Positions 49,301 to 61,800 of a DNA stretch of 64,000 nucleotides are shown here, in pieces. The first letter of the stretch is position 1. Each line of letters starts with the position of its first letter. The notes beneath the pieces are model-generated. The model was not told where the DNA came from, did no database searches, and saw only the letters and a program-made list of their open reading frames with translations. The stretch comes from Pomacea canaliculata (taxonomy: Eukaryota > Mollusca > Gastropoda > Architaenioglossa > Ampullariidae): assembly GCF_003073045.1 (NCBI RefSeq), contig NC_037599.1, forward strand, positions 24,900,695-24,964,694, read 5' to 3'. The position numbers and the translations under genes are program-made.

Positions 49301-49732
49301 GTGTGTATATTCGTAGTGCACCACCACCATCATCATCACCACACGGCAGACGTCGTCTCACTTCACACGTCAGTTCCGCCAAGGGCAAGTCACTCTCCGC
49401 CACCAGCCCGGGAAATTCAGTGGAAGCAGACGACCGCTTGTTTGGGTGGAGATGACAGCGTAGTTCCTGTATTTATTCATCCAGCAAGGCTTACCACACC
49501 TGTACAACGCCGACAGACAGGTGTGTTGAGTGGATAGCGGCGGCAGGCAGGTAGTTGTGTCGGTGTTGGCGAGGCGGTGACCCAGGTGGCGGGCTGTGCG
49601 GCGAGCGGCGGGCGCTGGCAGTGTGTTGTTGCCACACCGACAGGACGAGGGAGGAGAGGACTGTGTCGTCACCTCAGCCCTGGGAAACAAGCGAGTGTTG
49701 CCGGGTCTGTGTCCCCTCCCCTCGCTGCAAGG

Positions 49733-49829
49733 ATGGCTGTTGTTGGGTGCAAACCAACTTTATTGAGATTTGTGGTGTTGTGTGCAGCTGTGGGATTAGC
49801 GGCGACACAGGACCGCGGCGAGGATGAAG
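49733..49829 (+). CDS. LAMA1/2-like: Laminin alpha exon 1: signal peptide
   Basis: The ATG at 49733 has G at +4 and A at -3 (AGG before ATG). The 32 codons encode [20 protein letters not shown] and a short acidic stretch (DRGEDE) after a likely cleavage site near AATQ. The exon ends AAG before GTGAGAA in phase 1, matching the phase of the next exon. Its upstream sequence is CpG-rich. The assignment rests on phase, signal-peptide character and position, since the next coding exon is 8.5 kb away. Confidence 0.72.
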
Positions 49830-52800
49830 GTGAGAATTTCTTGCAGACTTTGTACTTTGCTGAATGCACGCAGCTGTTTGTTTACAGCTGATGTTTACAG
49901 CATATTGATAGCGTGTGTGAGCATGAGTGTAGTGAGCTGTAGTATCAGTAAGTTGGATGACAACCCAGTGTAGGGCCTCACACACCTTGCCAGTCCCAGT
50001 GAAGTCCTGTTGTGAAGGGTGTGATAGTATCAGGCTTACTGCCAGGTCAGCTAAAGGTGTTGCCGACTATAACCCGGCGCCTTATCCAGGTTTACCTGTG
50101 TAGACAGGTGTATTTACAGCCGGTTACACGGCGCGTGCACCACAATGCAGGTCACAACAAATGTCGCTTACTTTGCCAAAAGTTGCTTGGCTCGCCCGGC
50201 AAGTATGTGTTGCACCTTGACTAGTGTAGACAAACTATATCATGGCAGTAGGTGGGGGTCAGTGTCAGGGTGTCTGGGATACGTTTTAGTGCAGCATCCA
50301 CCCCAAGTTTTCAAACTCAACACCCGTAATCCCCCTTCCCCGCTATCTGTGGCATTCACTAGTCGCGACTCACTCGGACAGCCGCAGGTTGGAATGAAGG
50401 TTGGACAACCTGCTGTTGTAGTGACAGTTGGACAGCCTGCAGGTTGTATTGAAGGTTGGACAACCTGCTGGTTGTACTGACGGCTTGGACAACCTGGTGG
50501 TTGCAGTGGAAGGCTGACGAAGCATGCAGGAAAACCGCAGACAGACACCCCCACCCACCACCCACCCCGTCTCGTCTTGCGGTGCGCACGCATGACTGCG
50601 TTAACCGCTTCAAAAGAAATGAGGGCGGTTGGTGTTGGGGCCGAGGGGAGTCAGACTTTTATTACAGTGTCAACTGTATCCCGTCTGTCAAATAACTCCA
50701 GGCATTGACTGTTTTGGTGTTTTGGTGCCGCTGTCGCGACCTCCAGCATAAAAGACACGAAAGATAAATTTATCTCAGCTGTGCGGCGGTGAACTTCAAA
50801 GGCATTTGCAAGTGGACCGATGACTCGGCAACTCCGCCAAAGAAAACTCGTGGCGAGACTTCTGCCATTTACAGGCGCGACACCCTGCGCCCCAACACTT
50901 TGCACAAGTGATTCACTGCCAGTTAAAAATACCTGAGTACACAGTCAGGATGGGTACCCTGCCTATCACCTGCATTTCACTGACTTTGTTTCGTGCGAAA
51001 GCGGAATCTTTACAATTAGTCTTACGAGCTTTTGCTCAGGTTGCATGGACAGGTGGAGGTAGGATGTACTGCGGCATATCGTAGAGCGTGGCGGGTGTGT
51101 GTCTGTGTGTCTGTCTGTGTGTCTGTCTGTCCACCACACTTGGCATAAACATTCGTTGGGTTACGGCTCCGTCATGCTTGGCTGGTGTCTGTTGTTCCAC
51201 ACCGTGTTTACTTTGATATTTATTTTCTATGTTGTGGGATAACCTGTCAGCCCCTCAAGTCTGGCCATTGGCCAGTAACATCAGCTTCATCATTATTTTC
51301 ATGGGCATGTTTGACAAACATTTTGTAATTAAAGTAGTTTTATGTTTTATTATTTTCCGTTTTTATTAGTTACAACAAAGGCAATGCGAATTTGAAGTAA
51401 GGCTGAGTTGTAAGACAAAACTACTTTAACAATAGCTGTGGACTAACGGAAATAGGTGCGTGGTGGTTATGCTTGGACATGTGGGCAGTTGTTGTGGTGC
51501 GTGTGAACATGTAGCAGGACCAGTTGTTGTTATTTGCCTACAGGACTGTTGATACACAAGCGATGTTAGATGACCTGTCGGTATTTCCTTCTCTCACTCA
51601 TTCTCCCCTCCTCTCCACACCCCGACCACCACAGAGAGACACACACACCAACACGCACACGCACACACGGACCAACACGCGGGAAAGAGGGTCGTGTGAC
51701 ACCCCATACAGGTGAGCCACCTGCAATGCCAAGGAAAGGAGGGCAAAAAGAAGGCAGAGCTGGGTATCTGTAACACGACTATCAGCGGGGTGGGTGGAGC
51801 TAGTGGGGGGCGGGAATGTAAAGTAGCCCTACATATAAATATAAATCTGCAAGCCCGGCAAAACCATCCCTGTTGCCAAAATAAAACGAGCCACCCTCTT
51901 TCTCCTGTCCTAAAAATGTCGTGTGGATGTTAAGGAGTGTGTCTGTGTGCGACTACAATAATTAATTTTAATATCCTGGCCATTCTTCCCTGCACGAGGC
52001 CTCAGACCGCACTGTCATCGCCAGGTAGCAAGGTGTGCAGTAGCCATCAACTGTTCTTATGACACGTGGGCTCATATAATACCACCACTGGTGCGGATCG
52101 ACATCTTTGTAAAGGCTTGTCTTCGCTTGTGTGGTTTAGTTTATTTTCACTTTCTTTGCTTACTTTTACTTCACGTGGAATCGTGAAACTAATGTTTATT
52201 GACAACAGCGACACGCGACACTGAAGTACATTCACAAAAGTTGCAGTCTATTCATAGAATATCTACACAAACAGGTGTGACACCTTACAATACAGGCAGG
52301 TGAAGTGCATACACAGGTATGACAACAGTGCATGGCAACGACAAGTTTAAAGTTGTGCACAGGTGTGACACTAAAATGCACAGGTGTGCCACTAAAGTAT
52401 GTATACTGCTATGACATGACTGGTGTAAATAATACAAGCTACAGTACCACAGGTGACAAATGTAAGCAGTGCAGTCTGTGAGACAAGCCCAAGTACATGC
52501 AAATGATGAGCGGCCAGTGGGGTGGCCAGCCACCGCCCTATGTGATCTACAAGTCTGTGTGGCCGGCCCCGTGTCACAGGACACCAGCCAGCCATGCGTG
52601 TAAATAGGCGGGAACACCCAGGATGGATTTGATTGATGAGCCTGCAACACCCCCCCCCCCCAGCAACCACGACTTTTGACCTCGTCATCGATCTTCCCTT
52701 CATCCTCTTCCGCTCACAGAGAGTATTTGACACTGTGAATGTGTACTTGTACATTACACATGGTGAATGTATATGACGATGTAACAGCAGGAAAATTCTC

Positions 52801-55800
52801 TCCCTTTACTCTCGTCTTGCCTCCCTTCTGATCTCTCTCTGACCATCTGCTTGGCTTGGCTGCTGGATCGGCATGCACCCCAGTGCACCATTCCCTTCTC
52901 TCTCTCTCGCTTGTAAGGGGCTCCAGTATCTCGGTACAGGTTCTGATTGCCTCTGGTGCCTGAAGTCCAGATGTCAGCCCACCTGTGTCCTGTCCTGTGT
53001 CTTTCCGTGAGTGAACGATGGGTGTGTGAGAGAGAGAGAGTGGCGGGGTGTAGATGTGTGATTATTCATTAGTATTTGTGGATGGCGCGTGAGCAGCGTT
53101 CACTGCACATCTTCTGGAGGTTCTAGACTACATTAAGTTTCATAATTAACTATTAACATTTGTTTCTTTAACATTGCAGACAGGCTTCGACTGTCTGATA
53201 CAATATGGACTATTCCAGCCTTGTTGCACATTAGAAATGAATAGTCGGCTTACTCTTTATGGCATTGGCTCTGTCGTGGCGCCGACATCTATCTTGATAC
53301 CTTTACTGACCACCATACCCACACCTGGATTGCACCCACACCCCCTCTCTATCTCTCTGGTTGCATTTTGTTCTGTTTCACGGTGTATGGCCCTTTACGC
53401 ATGTAAGCTTCAATTATCTTTTTGTCTTCATGATGTGTGTGTCTTGTTGAATCACGAAATTAGAATAAACCCTGAGATAATGGCAGCTTATCTAAGTAGT
53501 CCCACGCTCCATGTTGTCTTACATACGAGATTACACAGAAGGCCAGGCGTCCTCGAGTGAAGGATGAGAGTGAAATACAAAGACAATCACTTAGCACTTT
53601 TCCTGTAGATTGTTCAGTATTCGTGAGGTTTTAATAATAATTTGTAAAGCCTATACTCACACTCCTGATGAGCATGTTGTGATTAGGACAGTTGAGTTCA
53701 GGACAAGTGGACACTGACAGGTGGTGGCCACAGGTCGCCTGGTAATCTCCTCCCCAGCATGGTTCACAGCACAGAGATGGTGATACAGAAGTAATAATAC
53801 TTATTAATACCGCCAAACAAACAACAAATAAAAGACATTAGGCTGAAATGGACTAAAAACCTGTTTACCTAACTTGTATAACGTGTTTGCAGACACTTTT
53901 CTCACACTCTTGTTGGGTTTGGGGGTCACTGAAATCATCCTGAAGTGACAGTTGTTAGGATTATTCAAATAATCAGTCATTATACTAGGTCTCTCTCACA
54001 GACAATGTGTGTACAACCAGTTTGGCGGAGTTTGAAAGTGAAACAACCGGTGTAGTGTGATGCCATGTCAAGTGCCCCAGTATCCTGACTGCCTTCTGTT
54101 TCACTGTGAAAAGTTAACAGCCAGCCACTCACCTGACGGTGAGTCACGTGTTTTTGTAACAAACTTTTCTTTCATTCCGCTGCATAATATTGTTTTGTAG
54201 TTTGCAAAGAATCCATGAAAACAATCTTGTTTGTGGAAGAGTGGTAGAGGGAGACTGAGGAAGGGTGAGCAGACGAGTGCATAACGGCTTGGCGGGGAGG
54301 GGGACCCAGTGCAGGCCCGGTTGTGGGCCGGCGCATGGTTGTCTTTCCCTGCCTTTTGTTCTTGATAACATGGGGGGAGCTGGCAGCAATCGTGAGACCA
54401 AATATGCCCCCGATGACTCCTCACTGACGCCCGCGTGTTGTTTTGCACACCAGTGTTCGGGACCCGTTCTTTCCGACAGACCTGCGGCCCCTGCCGGGGG
54501 CAGAATGAGTGTCGAGCTTCAGACATTTCTCTTGTACTAAAGTTTTATAAAAGTCAAAGTAGTCTGACTGGCGTGGTACTTGGTGTTGTGGCTGGTTGTA
54601 GACCATAATATTTGGCTGTTACACCACAGATGTCATGGCGCACGATGAAGGGGCACGTGCTAGAGTAGCATGCATGCACGCGCACACAGGCGAGTTGTCA
54701 ACTCTGTGGCTGCTGCAGGTTGTTGTCCTTTCCTCCAACATACAAGCTTTTCCCACCATCCTTGTCTTCTGTCAGGAGTGCAATCAACAGAGGATCAGTC
54801 TGGTTACGGGGATGGTGAGCATGGAACGTATGGCGAGGGCAAGCGTGTATAGTTGTAGTCTGGCTTCATTACACGGGTGGCAAGCAGGGTGGCTACATGG
54901 GTGGACGGTGCGCCAGTGGTCACACGGTGCAGGCTCACTTTCTGTGTAGTCTTTAGTTCTGACCTGGTCTTTCCATGGCGATGCCTTCATTTGGCTGACT
55001 CCATGTTTGACTAACCCCTTGCTGACTAAAACGTGAAGAATTTTCGATGGTAAAATAAAAAAGTTCCCGTTGGCGTCCGGGATGTGAACATGTCGATCAT
55101 CGCTGTGCTGATGTCAAACAGCCCGACACCGCGCCACAGCTCCTCTCCTGTACTCGTCTCTCTCCCCGTCCATTCATCCGTCAGGCCGACCGTTTGTACT
55201 CTCTCTGTCCATTCAGTCACCTTTTTTACTCCCTCTCTCTGTCCACCCATTCATCCGTCCGGCCGACCTTTTGTACTCTCTCCCCTCGTCCATTCACCAG
55301 CCGACCGTTTGTACTATCTCTCCGTTCAGTCATTCGTCAGGTCGACCTTTGTACCCACCCACCCCCGTCCATTCATCAGTCAGGCCTTTTGTACTCTCTA
55401 TCCGTCCATTCATCCGTCAGGCCGACCCTTGGCTTTTTTCTCTGTCTCTCGCTCGGTTTTCTGCCCACCCCAGGTGTGACGACTGCTGGCCATTCTGTCT
55501 GTATTCAGCCGCAACCACGATGTCCACAGTGTCCACAGTTCCCAAACACAGTTCCCTCAGGGACACACTCTCCACAGCCCAAGCACACACAAACTGTGTC
55601 CCACACTTACAGCAAAACACAAAGACCTGTGTGTGGCCTTCTCGTTTGTTCTATAGTCGGGCTTGGGGCTGATCTCTTTCTGGGGATCAACATAAGTTCA
55701 ACATGAGTTCTAAAGCATCTAACTACTACAGCCACCTCGCCATCCAAGTTTTTCTCAGACATTAACACTCCCCGAGGAGTGTCTCCAATAAGCAGGTAGT

Positions 55801-58800
55801 AGACAGCTCGAGTAGTAGCAGGTAGTAGACAACTCGCAGTAGTAGCAGGTAGTAGACAAAGAAAGTTTACACTTTCAATTACCGCCCGCACCACGACAAC
55901 ACACACAATCACAATCATCTCTCGCCAAGAAACAACCCGGTGGTCCGATGGTGATCGTGTGGTCAAGGGAGGGCTGGGCCTCCGTAAATCCCGTTGGCAG
56001 ACAATATTCCTGTACTTCCGGTAATCCACCCTACAACATCTACATCTTCTCTGCTACACACACTTTCAAACATTTGGAACAAGGACAGTTTTCATCTCTT
56101 CACTGGGTGTTCTGTAGGTAGCAGGGTCCAGTCCATTGGTCCTCGTGCTGCAGTCAGATGGAGGGTGTCTGGTGGACCAGTAAAAGCTTCTGGTCGAGTT
56201 GTTTGTAATAAGGACAACATCAGTGGGAGGTGCAATGTCTGTGTACTGGGACCAGTGGGCTGTCACAAGTGAAGTAACATTGAGAAAAGTTTATTATCTT
56301 GGATACATAGTACATAAGGGGTTACATGACCCTGACAAGAACAAAATGCTCAGTATTTTTAGCTGTCACAATTATTTGCAATGTTTACAAAGTTTGTCGC
56401 GAGGGGTATGTGTATCACATTTATGTACATTTCCATGATTCTTTTCTGCTGAACAATTCGTGGAGGAAAATCGACTTGTTGAATGCCATTCAGTGACTTC
56501 GAGGGCGCATGTGAAGTTTAAGTTTATATTAAATTTGCTGAAAATACATGCGCTGGACCTTATTACTTACTAGCTGGTCTACGGCACAATAATATGCTTT
56601 TAAAATGTATGTAAAGGATGTAGAAAGGCCAACAGTGTTTGGGGGATTCAACCCTGCACATCCACTACTGGCGAATAAAGCACAGGACAGGGCGTACACG
56701 CGCGCTAACCCACCCACCACCTGTCAGCCAGTGGGCCTGTAGTTGATGTACAGGGTATCCGGAGGGCACCCACTGTAGGTATGTTAATGGTGTAGACTGT
56801 ATCCGGTCGACAAGAGCCAACAGAGCCGCTGCAAGCTTGGGAACTGCATGTTTGTCTGTGATGTAACGAGCCACCCACTACCTGCCATCCCATTACCTTT
56901 TCCTGCAGCCGCAGTTCACAGAGTTTACCTTGCAATTGCCCTCCAGCGCTGTCAAGTGCGCATGCTCACCGCCGGTCTCCTCATTAGCGCCGCTGTGTGA
57001 ACGACTTCCTGTTGCTGTAGAGAGACTCGAGGTGAACATCCGGGTGCCGCTGGTCGTTTCCTCTCGTTACGACTCGATACACTCTCTCTTCACTTGTAAC
57101 AACAATTACAACAAACAACATGCCGAGCATGTAGACACACACACGCACACATCCATACAAACATGGCGATATTTATAGACACAGCACCACGTGCACGATT
57201 TATAAATAACTGCGCTAGCAAATAGATATTTACAAGTAGTTGTTTTAGCACGCATACAAACAGATATTTACAAATAGGTGTATGAGCACGCATACAAACA
57301 GATATTTACAAATAGGTGTATGAGCACGCATACAAACACGGATATTTAGACACTAATAACTGCACTAGCACGCTTACAAACACAATGATATTCACAAAAA
57401 AACTGTATTAGCGCATGGCTACAGTGTTTGTGTAACCACGAACTGTATCACTGGACTGCTGGCAGACGTTTTTTCCAGTTAACTACTAAAACGAGGCATG
57501 AGACTACAAAGCTTCCGGTTTAGTCACATTCTTTGTTTAGGCTCGCCGAGACTAATAGCAGAGAACTTTGCAAGAGGCTAAACGTTGGTCTCGGCAGACA
57601 GACAGCAGTCCACCTACACATGTCCATGGTGTAACTGCCTCAGCAAGTGCACCCGGACACTATGTACCCGGGCACTGGGCACGCAGTAGTATACACACTA
57701 GGTAGCTAGGCACTATGTATTATACACAGAGTACACATAGGTCACAATAATGGTCACTAAGAAGTGTACACAAAGGGTACCCGGGGTTTATGTCCTACGA
57801 AGTTCTGCCTCTGACCTTTGTACGCATGCGCATTCAGCCGTACGTGGTTACCAACCATTCAAAGCTTGATCTCGACCTTTCGAAAAAAAAAATGCTAGCT
57901 GACCTAAGCGAACTTTTCCGAAACGCAAGTATTATAGGAAAGAAAGTCCGATTTGTACTAATTTACTGAGAAAAAAATCCCCATCAAACTTTGTGTCTGC
58001 TGCTTGTGTGTGTCACTAAGCTACCTGTAGGCACACATCCAGGGTGGCCTCTGTCACCGGTGGCCTTGGAGAAGGTCAGAACCTGTACAATTAAAAATTA
58101 AGCAATTTTGAAAATCTCAATTTCCGAGTTAAGACTCATTCTGTGGTGGCAGGTCACAAACAGTTGCCCACAGCACGTTGGGTGGTGTACAGCATGCACC
58201 CGCACAGGAACATTCGAGTCTTTCTCAACAGTAACCACCTCTCATGGATCTTGTCGCCTGCTGAACACTGATGACGTGTATTTTTTAAAACTAATTACTA
58301 TGCTGATGATAATTTGTACCCGACTGCAGATACCCGTGGCCTGTTTCCGGTGCTCTTCAACCTCGCGTCGCGTGCGAGGATCAGCGCCAACGCCACGTGC
58401 GGAGAGCGCCAGCCGGAAGTCTTCTGCAAGCTGGTGGAGCATGTCGCCATCTTCCCCGTCGTCAACAGCCACTGCGACGTGTGCGACGCCCGCAGCGACA
58501 ACTTACTGCGGCGACATCCCATCACCAACGCCATCGATGGCAGTAACAACTGGTGGCAGAGCCCCACCCTGACCAACGGAGAGGAATTCAATCACGTGAC
58601 TGTGACCCTGGACCTGGGACTGGTGAGAAAACATTTAATGTCTTAACTTCAGCCTCTCTACGCGCACGAGTCAAAATATCTTTTATTTCTCGACTATTGC
58701 TTTGCTTTCGCAATTAGCTATTAACCTCCTCATGCGTTTCATGAAGATGCCACCTGTTCACCCTCTACATGTTCATCTCTAATGAAGATGCCACCTGTCA

Positions 58801-61800
58801 TCCCAGGCTACATGTCGATTGTTCAGTCAGTGAGTCACTCCAGCATTCAGTGAAGATGGCTGGTGTTGGCAGTTCAGCGTACGGCCACTTGCCGAGTTTC
58901 TATAGCAGCATCCTACTGGAACCTCATTGCTCTTCCTGTTGAAACAAATAACAAAGAGCTTATTCTCCTCCTGCTGTTTATTCGCTGTTTCCCTATGGAG
59001 CACTATTCTGTAGATACAGGTGTATCAGGTGACCCAAACCTTACAGAACTTACTCATCCAGGACAGGTAGCCCCATATCTAAGACCTGCTTCAGTGCTGA
59101 TCTCGAGTTCCTGGAATCATAACTCTTCAAACTCTTGTCTTCTACATTACAGATCTTTTCACAACATCAGTCTGACCAAATGTGTAACTTTCAGGTACAA
59201 TTTGTGTAAATTAGACCTCTGTAGTGTGCCACTGATACCCGTGTCCACCTCCAGATTTACCAGGTGGCTTATGTCATCGTGAAAGCGGCCAATGCACCTC
59301 GTCCAGGCAACTGGATCTGGAGCGGTCGCTGGACGGCCAGACCTTCAGCCCCTGGCAGTACTTCGCCATGACCGACCGCGAGTGTGTGGAGCTGTACGGC
59401 ATCAGGGCCACAGTGGGGGTACCCACGGTCCTTGGCGATGACCAGGTCATCTGTACCTCGCGATACTCTCGCTTGGACCCGCTGGAGGATGGCGAGGTGA
59501 GTCTGTCTCGACTTTATTCTCTCCGTCTTTCCTTCCACCATGTCTCTGTCTTTTTTCTCTAGTTCAATACTGAAATGCTTCTCGGAGTTCCGACAACACA
59601 TGACTGACAGTTTCCGATTTTGTCCCCAGATTTTTGTGTCGCTGGTGAACGGTCGTCCGGGGGTTTTCCAGCCGAGCAGAGTGCTGCTGGTGAGTATGCT
59701 ATTTCAGTTTTTCAAACTAAGTTTGCTGGCTGACGAGGGACTAGCGAGGTTGAATTATTCCACACCTTCTTTGTCTTTAGCTCGACCTTAGTTCCTCTTA
59801 CCTTGTCATTGTCACTTGAATGCAGAGAGCAAGCAACTGTTTTATATTTTGATTGCTAGGAAGTCGGGTATGTCAGGGAACGTACTGTGACAAGCCTGTG
59901 GGTCGGGTAGCACCTGAGGTAGCATCAAGTGGTCTACATGTGGTCATAAAATTGTCCACACGTGGTTATAAAGTGGTCTACACGTGGTTACACCTGCTTC
60001 TACAGGCACTGAATAAATTAAATCAGACTGTCGTTAGTACAAGCTTCAGTGCAGTTTGTTCAACTAAGTTACTATTCAAAATAAAATGGAATCTTGCGAG
60101 GACAGTTGATATTTTTTTTAATGCGGGTAGAAGGGAGGGGACCAGGGACCCTGACTGGGGTACAAGAGGAGATTAGCATGGCTGTGATATACATACACTG
60201 GTCTGCTAACTCTCAGTCACACCATCGTCTGAGTCTCACATCGCTGGCTTATCTACCCGACGATTATAAGAAGTTTAATAGTTTTTTATCTACACTGGTC
60301 TCACAGAAGTGAATAAGTGGAACTGGAGGGTGGGCGATGTCAGTGGTTGTTACTTGTCTTTGTGCGACTGTTGGCTTTGACACACCGCCCAAGAGGACCA
60401 CTTGGCCACTGATTAACTTTGTTATCTGATAACACACCAAGAGGATCCCTCTCACTGTGCTGAGTCCATTTCACAACAATCCAGTCGACATTATCAGCTT
60501 GCAGACCGCTGGGTAGTGTCCGTCTGCAACAGTTCCGTCTGTCGTCTGTCTCATGGTCGGAATGTCTGCATCTCTCACCTGCCCCTGTTCTTCTGTGGAA
60601 TGTTTCTGTCTCCCTTGTCCTCTTCCAGAACTTAAGATTCAAATGTCCACCTTATTTTTCACAAGATGTACATGAATGATGATTGTTGTAACACCTGTCT
60701 CTCCCATCTCTCTCTCTCGCACGCACGCGCTGACCCTGTTTGTGAAACTTAAATATTAGTTCATTAAAAATGGAATGGGTTATGGTTAGACTCATGTGTG
60801 CGAAGTTTAAAGACAAGTCGTTGATTGTGGAATGGACTGCATGCAGTGTGTGGTTACTGACTTCCACAAAAGAGAGAGGATGAGAGATTTTCCCAAAATA
60901 GCTGCAAAATTAATCAGGAAGTTCTTTGGTGTGTAGGTGAGCCTGTCAGCAGGTAAATCGCCAGGTGCAGGCTCCTGTGTGGATTCGTTCTTGTTCAAAC
61001 GATGCTGCATGCTTCAGCTGCGGGGGACTTGCGACCTGACCTCATCCAAATTAGCTTATCTAAAGAATTCAGAAAGAAATATTAAAAATTCCCAGGTGTG
61101 TATACTCCCACTTCACCGACTCGACTCCCAGCTGATCCATCATGTCCGCGAGGTCTTCTCACAGGAATGCAGTGTGTTGACATTCATGTTGACCCAACAA
61201 CTTCTTACCTCTCTGGCCTCCCATTTATTTTAATGGGGTGAAAAACAGGTTGTGTGTGACTAATCTAGCCTAGTGACATCCATTCGCTCCACCCAAACCT
61301 CCCCCGCACCTCTCTACACCATCTTTAGGTATAAACAGAGGGTATGTACAGCATTGCCACCCGTACACAAGAAAACCTTCCAATGAACCACAGACAACAG
61401 GAACACCGTGACAAACACACAAGCTATGCACGGATAAAAATTTGAGGCGTGAGCAATACTCTTGATTATGCGAATACTTTTTACACAAGTGGGGGTTGAT
61501 GCAGGATTCGAGGGCTTTGAAGGTGGACACAGTGCCAGTCAGGTGTGTGAAAACTGAGATAACCAGAGCTGATATCTGGGAAATAAATAAAAAAAAACAA
61601 CAAAAAAAAAAACAACAACAACAAATAAAGCTTTTAACTAAAGTAGTGCAGGGCGGTATGAAAGTACTGACATGAGGCTACCCGGCAGACCATCATGCCA
61701 CTACAGGTGGGGTGTCAAGTGGGTGTCGTATTTCGTGATCAAGTACTCGCACCGCATTCCGCTTACTCAGGGTATCTGAGATATACGACTGCTGTGAAGG

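Larger units (their letters stand above)
38141..49732. other. Intergenic sequence before the laminin gene, no gene supported
   Basis: I found no splice-bounded coding exon or recognisable protein motif on either strand. Open frames are short, overlap on both strands and follow GC-rich composition. The stretch contains a short second (TCAC)n tract, a 47-bp direct repeat, an 11-bp tandem repeat and a C-rich tract (listed separately). The last few hundred bases (from about 49540) are CpG-rich and likely include the laminin promoter and 5' UTR. Confidence 0.55.
49830..58329. other. Laminin intron 1 (8.5 kb), minisatellite-rich
   Basis: No coding exon is supported. It contains at least four separate minisatellites (50385-50520, 55159-55440, 55792-55858 and 57214-57415), GT/CT microsatellite patches near 51098-51132 and a C13-type run near 52650. 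Long introns near the 5' end often hold enhancers, but no specific element is evident. Confidence 0.6.

Noticed and set aside
55084-55706. Three overlapping Pro/Ser-rich frames
   Set aside because: They read through the CCGTCCATTCATCCGTCAGG minisatellite in all frames.
57214-57415. CRISPR-like regular repeats
   Set aside because: Units are contiguous and partly degenerate with no unique spacers, and the genome is eukaryotic.
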